A stretch of DNA of 64,000 nucleotides, taken from the NCBI RefSeq assembly GCF_026107375.2, contig NZ_JAPCIA010000001.1:496001-560000 (forward strand), written 5' to 3'. Below the pieces are notes generated by a model. The model made no database searches, was not told where the DNA came from, and worked only from the letters and a program-made list of their open reading frames with translations. Made by a program: the position numbers and the translations under genes. The stretch's first letter is position 1, and each line of letters starts with the position of its first letter. This DNA is from Sphingomonas sp. BT-65 (GTDB lineage Bacteria > Pseudomonadota > Alphaproteobacteria > Sphingomonadales > Sphingomonadaceae). Positions 1-9,185 of this stretch are shown here, in pieces.

Positions 1-349
1 CGGCGCGAAACTCCGGCAACAGCGCGGAGATCGGGGTTTCGAGGGTCATGCGCCCCTGCTCGACCAGCTTGAGCGCCGTCACGCTGGTCAGCCATTTCGA
101 GATCGAGGCGATCCCGTAGATCGTGTCCACCGTCGCCGGCCGCCCGGCTGCGATGTCCGCCATGCCGAATGCGCGGGCATAGGTGATGCGCCCCCCGCGC
201 GCGGTGACAACCACGCCATGGAAGTTGTTGGCGCGCACGAAGCTGTCGACGCGTGGATCGTCCTCTCCTGCGGCAGGAAACGCCATGGCGGATCGGAATG
301 CGGCGGCGCCGCAGAGGCAGCCGGCCAGCATGGTGCGGCGGTCGAACAT
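1..349 (-). CDS. Serine hydrolase (beta-lactamase/class C-like), N-terminal part only
   Basis: Only the first 116 or so residues are in the window; the gene runs off the left edge. The N-terminus has a twin-arginine-like signal (DRRTMLAG, then a short hydrophobic Ala/Gly stretch ending near AMA), so export is likely. Next comes a segment with 'VVVTARGGRITYARAFG' and 'YGIASISKWLTSVTALKL', which fits the beta-lactamase/penicillin-binding-protein-like serine hydrolase family: the S-x-x-K catalytic motif is S-I-S-K. Substrate cannot be told; this family includes esterases and peptidases as well as beta-lactamases. It lies 75 bases beyond the ppx stop on the same strand and may be read from the same transcript. 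Confidence 0.75.
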   Translation of the reverse strand, partial: MFDRRTMLAGCLCGAAAFRSAMAFPAAGEDDPRVDSFVRANNFHGVVVTARGGRITYARAFGMADIAAGRPATVDTIYGIASISKWLTSVTALKLVEQGRMTLETPISALLPEFRA

Positions 350-424
350 GCAAACCCTTTCGGCTTCAAACGCTAGGTTCGTTTCGGATGAGAAACATGA
401 ATGACACCTGACGGCCGTGGCCGG

Positions 425-1927
425 CTAGACGTCCACCGCCGCGGTCAGCCCGAGCGCGCCCGCCAGCGCGCGATGGCGCTTCTCGACTGCCTCGCCGTAG
501 AGTGCAGCATCGTCACCTTCGAGCCGCAGCACCAGCGCCTCATCCTCGATCGCCAGCGCCGAGCGCTTGAGCGGCCCGGCGACACCGCCGCTCAGCCGCT
601 GGCCCAGGCGCATCGCCAGGCCCCACAGCTTGGCGTGCTCGAGATCGTCGAGACCGGCGAGCTGGCTGATCGGCGACGGCGATTCGAGTCCGCCGCCCAA
701 TGAGGTGAACAGCGCCTGCGCCAGCAGCGCCCGCCCGCGCGCGTCGATCCCGACCCAGTTGCCGTGCAGCGCGATCTCGAGGCCGCGCTCGGCACGGAAC
801 TCGGGGTTGGCGCGCCAGCCGACATCGGCGAGCAGGCATGCCGCGTGCCGCAGCCGCGCCAGATCGTCGTGATCCTCGAACAGCGGCGCGATCCATGCGT
901 CGAGCAGGTCACCATGCTCGGGAAAGCGGCCCGATCGTTGCGCTTCGTCGCGCGCGGCGGCGATCAGCGGGTCCTCGCGGCGTTCCTCCGCCGTCAGGTC
1001 GCTGAACAACAGGCCTTCGCGCAGCCCGAAGGCGGACGCCACCGTCTCGCTGCTGCCGAGATGCTTGATCAGCACGCCGAGCAGCGCGGCCGCATCCTCC
1101 ATCGTCGCGACACGCCCGGACGAAAGGTTGGGCACCGCGCGGATCTTGCCCTTGCCGAGTTGCGCGATCGTGCGCTGGAGCCGCGCCACGGTCGCCGCCG
1201 GCATGGTGTATTCGTGGATCACGGGCAGCGGATAGCCGGTGAGGTGCATGTCGAGCCGCGCCAGCGCGCGCCACGACCCGCCGACGAGGTAGAAGGGCAG
1301 CCCGCTCCCTCGCCCCGCCCAGCCCGCATCATCGAGCAGCTTCGCCACGATGCGGTCGAGCGTTCCCTTGCCCTTCGCGCGAATCGCGCCGATCCGCAGC
1401 ACGCCGAGCGGGAAGGACGCGCGGTCGGTCACCGTCCCCGCCACCACGCGCACCAGTTCGAGCGAGCCGCCGCCCAGGTCGCCGACGATCCCGTCCGCCT
1501 CGGGGAGGCCCGACAGCACGCCATAGCCCGCCGCCAACGCCTCCGACTCGCCCGAGAGCAACTCGACCTCGAGCCCGAGCCGCCGCGCGATCGCGATCAG
1601 TTGCGTGCCGTTGGAGGCTTCGCGCACCGCGGCGGTCGCGACGGTGCGCAGCGAATCGACTTCCATCTCGCGCGCCAGGCTGGCGAAGCGGGCGAGCGCG
1701 GTGGCCGCGATCACCAGCGCCGCCTCGTCGATCGCGCCGGTCTCGGCGAGCGAGCTGCCAAGGCCCGCCATCACCTTCTCGTTGAACAGGATCGCGGGCA
1801 GCCGCGCCGCGCCGTCATAGACGACGAGGCGGATCGAGTTGGAGCCGATGTCGATGATGCCGGTGCGACGCGTGACGGGCGCGACTTCGGCGCGGGGTTT
1901 GCGGAGCAACAGCGTGGACACGCTCAC
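425..1927 (-). CDS. ppx: Exopolyphosphatase / guanosine pentaphosphatase (Ppx/GppA)
   Basis: 500 residues, the usual length for the family. The ASKHA-fold phosphate-1 motif is seen near residues 23-38 (GIIDIGSNSIRLVVYDG) and a phosphate-2-type glycine loop in GIVGDLGGGSLELV around residue 145. A C-terminal HD-like helical part follows. It removes terminal phosphate from polyphosphate and possibly pppGpp. The start is GTG, and it overlaps the TGA of ppk by four bases (GTGA), so synthesis and breakdown of polyphosphate are probably translated together. No second Ppx/GppA is seen in the window. Confidence 0.93.
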   Translation of the reverse strand: MSVSTLLLRKPRAEVAPVTRRTGIIDIGSNSIRLVVYDGAARLPAILFNEKVMAGLGSSLAETGAIDEAALVIAATALARFASLAREMEVDSLRTVATAAVREASNGTQLIAIARRLGLEVELLSGESEALAAGYGVLSGLPEADGIVGDLGGGSLELVRVVAGTVTDRASFPLGVLRIGAIRAKGKGTLDRIVAKLLDDAGWAGRGSGLPFYLVGGSWRALARLDMHLTGYPLPVIHEYTMPAATVARLQRTIAQLGKGKIRAVPNLSSGRVATMEDAAALLGVLIKHLGSSETVASAFGLREGLLFSDLTAEERREDPLIAAARDEAQRSGRFPEHGDLLDAWIAPLFEDHDDLARLRHAACLLADVGWRANPEFRAERGLEIALHGNWVGIDARGRALLAQALFTSLGGGLESPSPISQLAGLDDLEHAKLWGLAMRLGQRLSGGVAGPLKRSALAIEDEALVLRLEGDDAALYGEAVEKRHRALAGALGLTAAVDV

Positions 1928-4089
1928 CCGCTACGCTCGGCGCGCCAGCGACGCAACGACAGCTTGGGCACCGCCTCGCTCGTCTCGAGCGCCGCGCCGC
2001 GGCCCGAGAGCGACGGGTTGGTCATGAAATAGCGGTGCAGGTTGAACGGCTTGGGGCCGGGATCTTCGCGCACGTAGCGGCCATCGCTTTCCAGCTCCCA
2101 GCTCTGCTCGGTGTCGATCAGATTGGCGACCATCACCTGGTCGAGCACCTGATCATGCACCGTCGGGTTGAGGATCGGTAGCATGAACTCCACGCGCCGG
2201 TCGAAGTTGCGCGGCATCCAGTCGGCCGACGAGATGAACATCCTGGCACCGTCATTGGGCAATGCCTTGCCGTTGCCGAATGCCCAGATGCGGCTGTGCT
2301 CGAGGAAGCGGCCGACCACCGACTTGACCGTGATGTTCTCCGACATGCCCGGAATGCCCGGGCGCAGGCAGCAGATGCCGCGGATGATCAGGTCGACCTC
2401 GACCCCGGCATTGCTCGCCTCATACAGCTTCTCGATCATCGCCGGGTCGACCAGGCTGTTCATCTTGCCCCAGATCGCCGCCGGCTTGCCCGCCAGCGCG
2501 TTGGCGATCTCGGCATCGACCAGCTCGATCAGCCGGTCGCGCAGGTGCCGCGGCGAGACGGTGAGCAGCTCCAGGTCCTCCGGCTCGACATAGCCGGTGA
2601 CGTAGTTGAAGATCTTGGCCGCATCGCGCCCGATCCGCGGATCGGCGGTGAAGAAGCTCAAATCGGTATAGATCCGCGCGGTCACCGGGTGATAATTGCC
2701 CGTGCCGAAATGGCAGTAGGTGCGGAACTCGTCGCCCTCGCGCCGCACCACCATCGAGACCTTGGCGTGGGTCTTCCAGGTGGTGAAGCCATAGATCACC
2801 TGAACGCCCGCGCGCTCGAGCGCTGAGGCCCAGAGCAGGTTCTGTTCCTCGTCGAACCGCGCCTTGAGCTCGACCACCGCGGTCACCGACTTGCCCGCCT
2901 CGGCCGCGGCGATCAGCGCCTGGATCACCGCCGACTGCTTGCCCGCGCGGTAGAGGGTCTGCTTGATCGCGAGCACATCGGGATCGCTCGCCGCCTGCTT
3001 CAAGAAGGCGAGCACCACGTCGAACGTCTCGTACGGGTGGTGGACGACGATGTCCTTGGCCTTGATCGCCGCGAAACAGTCGCCGCCGAACTCGCGGATC
3101 CGCTCGGGGAAGCGCGGCGAATAGGGCGGGAATTTGAGGTCGGGTCGGTCTTCCTCGACGATCATCGAAAGGTCGCCGACGCCGAGGAACCCACCGGTCT
3201 CGGTCAGCAGCGCCTCGCTCCCGCCCAGCTCTTCCTTGAGCACCGCCTCGAGCTCGGGATGGATGCCTTCCTCCATCTCGAGACGGATGACGCGCCCGCG
3301 CCGCCGCCGCTTGATCGCGGTGCGGAAGTAGAGGACCAGATCCTCGGCCTCTTCCTCCAGCTCGATATCGCTGTCGCGCAGCACCCGGAAGGTCGCTGCC
3401 CCCTTGATGTCATATCCAGGAAAAAGCAGCGGTGAGAAGCGCTTGAGCAGCGTTTCTACCGGCACGTAGCAGGCCCGATCGCCCGGCACGCGCACGAAGC
3501 GGGGGCTCGCCGGAGGCAGCAGCACCAGTTCGCGGATCGGCTCGCCGTCGCTCTGGCGGACAAGGTCGAAGATCACGCTCAATCCCTTGTTGGGGATGAA
3601 CGGGAACGGATGCGCCGGGTCGAGCGCCTGGGGGGTCAGGATCGGGAAGATCTGGGTGCGGAAATGCGCCTCGACCCATTCGGCGACGTCACCGGTGATC
3701 GCATCGGCGTCGAGCACCTTGATCCCGCGCTCGCCAACTTCGCGGCGGATGTCGTTCCACACCGCCTGCTGGCTGTCGACCAGGTCGCTCGCATCCTCGA
3801 CGATCGCGATGAGTTGCTGCGCCGGGGTCAGCCCGTCAGCGGAATGCGCCTCCACTTCCTGCATCTGCTGGCCCTTGAGGCCGGCGACGCGCACCATGAA
3901 GAATTCGTCGAGGTTGGAGCCCGAGATCGACAGGAAGCGCAGCCGTTCGAGCAGCGGATGCGCGGTGTTGCACGCTTCCTCCATCACCCGCCGGTTGAAC
4001 GCCAGCCACGACAGCTCGCGGTTGAAATAGCGCGCGCCCGGTTCTGCGGGAGATTCATCTTCGGTCTTGATTTGCGCGCGGCTGGACAT
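1924..4089 (-). CDS. ppk1: Polyphosphate kinase 1
   Basis: 721 residues with the PPK1 domain order: N-terminal helical domain (YFNRELSWLAFNRRV at about 20-35), head domain, then two phospholipase-D-like catalytic halves. The autophosphorylated histidine lies in HFGTGNYHP near residue 458. The enzyme makes polyphosphate reversibly from ATP at the membrane. The ATG is nine bases downstream of the hda stop and the 3' end overlaps ppx by four bases, giving an hdaA-ppk-ppx transcription unit. This order is common in alphaproteobacteria. Confidence 0.96.
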   Translation of the reverse strand: MSSRAQIKTEDESPAEPGARYFNRELSWLAFNRRVMEEACNTAHPLLERLRFLSISGSNLDEFFMVRVAGLKGQQMQEVEAHSADGLTPAQQLIAIVEDASDLVDSQQAVWNDIRREVGERGIKVLDADAITGDVAEWVEAHFRTQIFPILTPQALDPAHPFPFIPNKGLSVIFDLVRQSDGEPIRELVLLPPASPRFVRVPGDRACYVPVETLLKRFSPLLFPGYDIKGAATFRVLRDSDIELEEEAEDLVLYFRTAIKRRRRGRVIRLEMEEGIHPELEAVLKEELGGSEALLTETGGFLGVGDLSMIVEEDRPDLKFPPYSPRFPERIREFGGDCFAAIKAKDIVVHHPYETFDVVLAFLKQAASDPDVLAIKQTLYRAGKQSAVIQALIAAAEAGKSVTAVVELKARFDEEQNLLWASALERAGVQVIYGFTTWKTHAKVSMVVRREGDEFRTYCHFGTGNYHPVTARIYTDLSFFTADPRIGRDAAKIFNYVTGYVEPEDLELLTVSPRHLRDRLIELVDAEIANALAGKPAAIWGKMNSLVDPAMIEKLYEASNAGVEVDLIIRGICCLRPGIPGMSENITVKSVVGRFLEHSRIWAFGNGKALPNDGARMFISSADWMPRNFDRRVEFMLPILNPTVHDQVLDQVMVANLIDTEQSWELESDGRYVREDPGPKPFNLHRYFMTNPSLSGRGAALETSEAVPKLSLRRWRAERSG

Positions 4090-4098
4090 GGTTCCTCG

Positions 4099-4722
4099 TC
4101 AGGGTTGCGCGCCCGGTTCCTTGAGCAGGCCGGACGCGGTCAATGTGGCCTTCGCCGCCGGGATCGACAAGCGCCGGTTGCGGCGGCGGCTGGCATCCTC
4201 CTCCAGCGCCTCCGCGGTGCGCAGGATTGTCAGATAGTCCCGCTCGATCCGCCGCATCACCCAAGCCACTACATCGGGATTTGCGACGATCTCGTGACGA
4301 TCGAGCAACTGTTGCAGGATGTCCGATGCCAACGCGTCATCAGGCTGCTCGATCCGTGCGATCGGGCTGGCATTGAGCCGCGAGCGCAGGTCGGGCAGCT
4401 TGACCTGCCAGATTGGCGGCGCATCGTCGGCGACCAGGAACAGCGGCCGATGCGCCGCCTGCGCGTCGTTCCAGGCATGGAACAGCAACGTCTCGCTCTG
4501 CCGGTCGGCCTCGTCGATCATCGTCCCGCCGCTGCGCACCGCCATGGTCCGCGCGAGCAGGCTGCGGCCGGACTTGCGCGGGCCGGTGATGATCGCCGCC
4601 ATCACCGGCCAGGTCGCCCAGTGCTCGAGGATATGGACGGCTTTGGCGTTGCCCTCACCGACCAGGAACTTGTCCTCACGCGCGCCGGCCGGCCGGTCGA
4701 GCGGCAGAGCAAACTGGCTCAT
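4099..4722 (-). CDS. hdaA: DnaA-inactivating HdaA-type AAA+ protein
   Basis: 207 residues, close to the AAA+ core of DnaA without its DNA-binding domain, the size expected for HdaA. Residues 3-8 (QFALPL) match the sliding-clamp-binding motif that HdaA uses to reach the replisome. Walker B is seen as FLVADDA, and an arginine-rich sensor-II-like segment (RRRNRRLSIP) lies near residue 185. The P-loop reads G-P-R-K-S-G-R-S: the normally invariant lysine before Ser/Thr is arginine. The ATG overlaps the stop of the upstream DUF2066 gene (ATGA). The likely role is to convert DnaA-ATP to DnaA-ADP after initiation; the altered P-loop leaves nucleotide handling open. Confidence 0.85.
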   Translation of the reverse strand: MSQFALPLDRPAGAREDKFLVGEGNAKAVHILEHWATWPVMAAIITGPRKSGRSLLARTMAVRSGGTMIDEADRQSETLLFHAWNDAQAAHRPLFLVADDAPPIWQVKLPDLRSRLNASPIARIEQPDDALASDILQQLLDRHEIVANPDVVAWVMRRIERDYLTILRTAEALEEDASRRRNRRLSIPAAKATLTASGLLKEPGAQP

Positions 4723-5996
4723 CCGTCGCTGTCGTTCCCGGCTTCGGCCGGTGGCGTCGCGGCCGCCGCCGGCGCGCTGCCCCCGCCCCGGCGGATGCGC
4801 AGCACGCCCGGCCCTTCCTCGACCTGCCAGCCGCGCGCCCGCAATGCCGCGGTCAGCGACGCCTGATTGCCCTCGAAGGTCACGCGCATCACCGAGATCC
4901 CGCCCAGCGCCATGCTAGTGGTGCTCGCGGACGTGACGCCGGGCACGCCGCGCACCGCCGATTCGCCGCTGGTCAGCGCCGCGACGTTGGGCGTGTCGAA
5001 CTGGACGGTAAAGGCCGCCCCGGCGGTCGCCCCCGCGACGATCTCGCCGGTATCGACCAGCGCTTCCTCGCCGGTCTCCTCCACTGGCAGCTCGGGCCTG
5101 GGCGGCTCGGTGACGAGCAGCCGGTCGGTGCGCAGCAGCCCGGCGCGCATCGCGTCCTGATAGGCCTTGTCGATCCGCTGGATCCCGGCATCGATCAGCG
5201 CGGGCAGCGCATTGCCGTCGTTCACGCGCAGCACGAACTGCGCGATGCGGCGATTGTCGGGCCCGTGCCCCGCGGTGAACACCCCGACGATCGGCCCGCC
5301 GGGATAGCTCCGGCGCAGCTCCACGGTCGGGATCAGCACGTCGTCGGCGCCATATTGGTCGAGGATCGCGCGCCACCAGCCGCGCCCGCGCCGCGCCGTC
5401 TGCCCGGCGTTCATCAGCAGCCGGTCGGGCCCGCCGCCCGCCGGACGCACATAGTCGATCGCGCTGTTGCCGGTGCGGAATCGCTTCCACCCGTCGAGGA
5501 ACACGCTGTTCCCCTCGAACACGCGATGCGCGCCGCCCGAGACCTGCACCGGGATCAGCAGCATCGGCGGCGAGCGCGTCATCTGTGCCGCGACGCCGAG
5601 CAGCGATGCCGCGCGGTTGCGGTCGAACAGCACGCCGAGCTTCGCGACATAGCGGTTGGGGCCGATCTGCTCGCGCTCGACGATGATCCCGGTGACCATC
5701 CCATCGAGCGCCGAATCGCCCAGGGTGGAACCATGCCCGGTGAGCCGTTGGGCGAGCATGCCCCACGCCTTGCGCTGCGCCAGCCGCCAGCCGCCGAGCC
5801 GCGCCGACTCCGCGTCCTTGGCGCGGACATCGACGGTGACGCCGCTCACCTCGAAGCTGCCCGAGCTGTCGCCCGAAGCGGGCCCCGCCTCGGCCTTGCC
5901 CGTGCTCTTGCCGACTTGCGCGAGGGCAAAACCTGCCGTCGCGAGCAGGGCAACCGCGGCCGTGGCGGCGAAAACGGGGGAGATGCGACGCGACAT
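4719..5996 (-). CDS. DUF2066-type exported protein
   Basis: 425 residues beginning with a clear signal peptide (basic MSRR, then a hydrophobic run of about 16 residues ending near FALAQ). The body fits DUF2066 ([25 protein letters not shown] around residue 55; [17 protein letters not shown] around 210). The C-terminus is a Gly/Ala/Pro-rich tail. The family's function is unknown. It is first in the hdaA-ppk-ppx run, overlapping hdaA by four bases, and divergent from purM with a 62-base gap. This neighbourhood is seen in many alphaproteobacteria, so the link to HdaA may only be genomic. Confidence 0.8.
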   Translation of the reverse strand: MSRRISPVFAATAAVALLATAGFALAQVGKSTGKAEAGPASGDSSGSFEVSGVTVDVRAKDAESARLGGWRLAQRKAWGMLAQRLTGHGSTLGDSALDGMVTGIIVEREQIGPNRYVAKLGVLFDRNRAASLLGVAAQMTRSPPMLLIPVQVSGGAHRVFEGNSVFLDGWKRFRTGNSAIDYVRPAGGGPDRLLMNAGQTARRGRGWWRAILDQYGADDVLIPTVELRRSYPGGPIVGVFTAGHGPDNRRIAQFVLRVNDGNALPALIDAGIQRIDKAYQDAMRAGLLRTDRLLVTEPPRPELPVEETGEEALVDTGEIVAGATAGAAFTVQFDTPNVAALTSGESAVRGVPGVTSASTTSMALGGISVMRVTFEGNQASLTAALRARGWQVEEGPGVLRIRRGGGSAPAAAATPPAEAGNDSDG

Positions 5997-6058
5997 TCGC
6001 CGCCCTTTTGGCGAAGCAGGCGTGGAAATCCAAGCGCGATATCGCTAGGCGCACGCGC
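5997..6058. promoter_or_regulatory. Short divergent promoter region, DUF2066 operon / purM
   Basis: Only 62 bases separate the two divergent start codons, so the promoters of the hdaA-ppk-ppx operon and of purMN must lie here or inside the opposite gene. I see no clear -35/-10 pair or operator. There is no room for a riboswitch. This is inferred from gene layout only. Confidence 0.4.
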
Positions 6059-7153
<1,095 letters not shown>

Positions 7154-7163
7154 GCGACATAAT

Positions 7164-7270
7164 CTCCCCTCCCGCTTGCGGGAGGGGTCGGGGGAGGGTC
7201 TGTCCTCCTTCCTTCCGTTCGCCGCTTGCCGACACGCCCTCCCCCAGCCCCTCCCCCAAGCGGGAGGGGG
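7164..7270. repeat. Paired GC-rich palindromic (REP/BIME-like) element before purN
   Basis: The left arm holds a perfect hairpin: 10-base stems at 7166-7175 and 7178-7187 around a TT loop. The right arm (about 7236-7270) is an inverted copy of the whole left arm, from the CCCTCCCCC block to the final GGGAGGGG, with a few mismatches. The two arms could also pair with each other over about 33 bases. The right arm ends three bases before the purN GTG and supplies its G-rich ribosome-binding site. It is probably an extragenic palindromic repeat; other copies are not in this window. Confidence 0.75.
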
Positions 7271-7273
7271 GCG

Positions 7274-7840
7274 GTGAAGCGCCGTCTCGGTATCCTGATC
7301 TCCGGCCGCGGCTCCAATATGATGGCGCTGGCCGAGTTCGCGCGCGACCCGGCCAACCCCTACACAGTCGCGCTGGTCGCCTCGGACAAGCCCGAAGCCC
7401 CCGGCCTCGCCTGGGCCGAAACGAACGGCATCGCCACCTTCGCGCAATCGCCCAAGGGCATGCCCAAGGCCGAGTACGAGGCGAAGATCGACGCCGCGCT
7501 CCGCGAAGCCGGCGTCGAAGCCATCGCCCTCGCCGGCTATATGCGCCTGCTCAGCGACGCGTTCGTCGCGCGCTGGCGCGGGCGGATCGTCAACATCCAC
7601 CCCTCGCTGCTGCCTAAATACAAGGGCCTCGACACCCACGCCCGCGCCATCGAGGCGGGCGACGCTGCGGGCGGCTGCTCGGTCCATATCGTCACCGAGG
7701 AGCTCGACGGGGGCGAGGTGCTCGGCCAGGCTGAAGTGCTGATCCTCCCCGGCGACACGCCCGACAGCCTCGCGCAGCGCGTACTCGCCGAGGAACATCG
7801 GCTCTATCCCCGCATTGTCGCGGAATGGCTGAGCAGATGA
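7274..7840 (+). CDS. purN: Phosphoribosylglycinamide formyltransferase
   Basis: 188 residues from a GTG start at 7274, which lies directly after a strong G-rich ribosome-binding site; the family motif KRRLGILISGRGSNMMAL then falls at residues 2-19. Other signatures: the formyl-folate-site NIHPSLLPKYKG and HIVTEELDGGEVL with the catalytic Asn-His-Asp set (N, H in NIHPS; D in ELDGG). It transfers the formyl group from 10-formyl-THF to GAR. An earlier in-frame ATG at 7226 would start inside the palindromic repeat and is less likely. The 3' end overlaps the next gene by ATGA. Confidence 0.95.
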   Translation: MKRRLGILISGRGSNMMALAEFARDPANPYTVALVASDKPEAPGLAWAETNGIATFAQSPKGMPKAEYEAKIDAALREAGVEAIALAGYMRLLSDAFVARWRGRIVNIHPSLLPKYKGLDTHARAIEAGDAAGGCSVHIVTEELDGGEVLGQAEVLILPGDTPDSLAQRVLAEEHRLYPRIVAEWLSR

Positions 7841-8214
7841 ACCCCGAGGCGGCAGCGGCGCTCGACAAGCTCCGCGCCGCCGCGCTCGCACTGCCCGAGA
7901 GCGACGAGAAGCTGTCGCACGGCATGCCCGCCTTCTTCATCCAGAAGGGCAAGATGTTCGCCTATTTCTGGCACCATCATCACGGCGACGACGTCACCGC
8001 GGCGATCGTCAAGACCAGCGGGCCGGAGGAACAGGCGATGCTGATCGAGATGGAGCCGGACCTCTATTATCGCCCGCCCTATTTCGGCCCGTCGGGCTGG
8101 GTCGGTATGCATCTCGACCGAGACGCCACCGACTGGGACCGCGTCGCCGATCGCGTCGCGATCAGCTGGGAACTCGTCGCCCCGCGCCGCCTGTTAGAGG
8201 TTGGCGGACGTTAG
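7837..8214 (+). CDS. MmcQ/YjbR-like small protein
   Basis: 125 residues from the ATG at 7837, which overlaps the purN TGA by ATGA; an ATG at 7825 in frame is an alternative. The sequence has the MmcQ/YjbR (CyaY-like fold) look: 'ALALPESDEKLSHGMPAFFI', 'KMFAYF', and the end 'GWVGMHLDRDATDWDRVADRVAISWELVAP'. The family is called DNA-binding on structural grounds only; its real role is not known. The stop codon lies two bases before a palindromic repeat. Confidence 0.7.
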   Translation: MNPEAAAALDKLRAAALALPESDEKLSHGMPAFFIQKGKMFAYFWHHHHGDDVTAAIVKTSGPEEQAMLIEMEPDLYYRPPYFGPSGWVGMHLDRDATDWDRVADRVAISWELVAPRRLLEVGGR

Positions 8215-8215
8215 A

Positions 8216-8448
8216 TGGTTCACGCGAAGGCGCTACGGCGCGAAGAAGGGTAGTTCGCGCAGAGCCGCGGAGACGCAGAGGTGTTCAGAGCTTGGCGCGA
8301 AGCGCCGAACATCACCAATGGAACGGAAAGCGGCATCGTTGGAAGAATGAGAGCCGCTGACGCGGCGGCGTAAGCTCTCCGCGTCTCCGCGGCTCTGCGC
8401 GAGCAATTTCTTGCTTCTCTTCGCGCCTTAGCGCCTTCGCGTGAACCA
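8216..8448 (+). repeat. Palindromic MITE-like element, copy A
   Basis: The element begins TGGTTCACGCGAAGGCGC and ends with its exact reverse complement, GCGCCTTCGCGTGAACCA, giving 18-base perfect terminal inverted repeats. The arms go on pairing imperfectly for about 65 bases (CGCAGAGCCGCGGAGACGCAGAG on the left against CTCTCCGCGTCTCCGCGGCTCTGCGCG on the right). A core of about 95 bases is not self-complementary. A second copy is at 31463-31685. It fills the gap between the MmcQ-like gene and the next gene. No target-site duplication or open reading frame of its own is evident. Confidence 0.85.
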
Positions 8449-8488
8449 CTCTCTTGCTCTCTTAGCCCCCGCCCCCCAAACAGGGCCG

Positions 8489-9184
8489 ATGCTGAAGGTC
8501 GCCAGCTACAATATGCGCAAGTCGATCGGCACCGACCGGCGGCGGCGGCCCGAGCGCACGCTGGAAGTGCTGCGCGAGATCGACGCCGACGTGGTCGCGC
8601 TGCAGGAGGCCGACCGCCGCTTCGGCGCCAAACAGGGGGTCATCACCCCGCACCTGCTCGAGGAACACAGCCCGTGGAAAGCGGTGCAGTTCGGCGTCCG
8701 CACGGGCAGCATGGGCTGGCACGGCAATGCGATCCTGGTGCGCAAGGAGGCGCAGGTCCTCGATTGCGAGATCCTGCACCTGCCCGCGCTGGAGCCGCGC
8801 GGCGCGGTGATGGCTGACCTGCGCGTCAATGGCGAACTGCTCCGCGTGGTCGGCATGCACCTCGACCTGTCAGGCCTGTGGCGCCGGCGTCAGGCGCACG
8901 CGATCCTCGCCCATCTCGACGCCAGCGCGCGACGGTTGCCGACGGTGATGATGGGCGACCTCAACGACTGGACCGCCCAGTCGGGCTGCCTGCGCGATTT
9001 CGGCCGGCATTTCACCTTCGCCGAGACCGGCCGCTCGTTCCACGCCCGCCGTCCGGTGGCGCGGCTCGACCGGATCATGGTTTCATCCGAGCTGTCGGTG
9101 TCCGAGAGCGGCGTGCATGACAGCGCCGCGGCGCGCACCGCATCCGATCATTTGCCCGTCTGGGCAGCTGTGGCACGGAGCTGA
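8489..9184 (+). CDS. Endonuclease/exonuclease/phosphatase (EEP) family protein
   Basis: 231 residues from the ATG at 8489 (MLKVASYNMRKSIGTDRR). EEP motifs are in order: YNMRKSIG (metal-binding Asn), VVALQEADRR (metal-binding Glu), VGMHLDLSG (catalytic His), MMGDLNDWT (Asp-x-Asn) and the final ASDHLPVWA (Asp-His). It is likely a Mg-dependent phosphodiesterase, but DNA, lipid or sugar phosphate substrates cannot be told apart. A GTG at 8441 would extend it into the palindromic repeat, so I reject that start. Its stop is one base ahead of the patatin-related gene, suggesting an operon. Confidence 0.85.
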   Translation: MLKVASYNMRKSIGTDRRRRPERTLEVLREIDADVVALQEADRRFGAKQGVITPHLLEEHSPWKAVQFGVRTGSMGWHGNAILVRKEAQVLDCEILHLPALEPRGAVMADLRVNGELLRVVGMHLDLSGLWRRRQAHAILAHLDASARRLPTVMMGDLNDWTAQSGCLRDFGRHFTFAETGRSFHARRPVARLDRIMVSSELSVSESGVHDSAAARTASDHLPVWAAVARS

Positions 9185-9185
9185 G

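Noticed and set aside
764..2032. Long open frame on the plus strand opposite ppx (422 codons)
   Set aside because: It mirrors ppx codons in a high-GC region, is Arg/Gln/Asp-rich without family likeness, and ppx is certain.
8210..8455. Target-site duplication round repeat copy A
   Set aside because: Bases flanking the 18-bp ends do not match as direct repeats in either copy, so a transposition footprint cannot be claimed.
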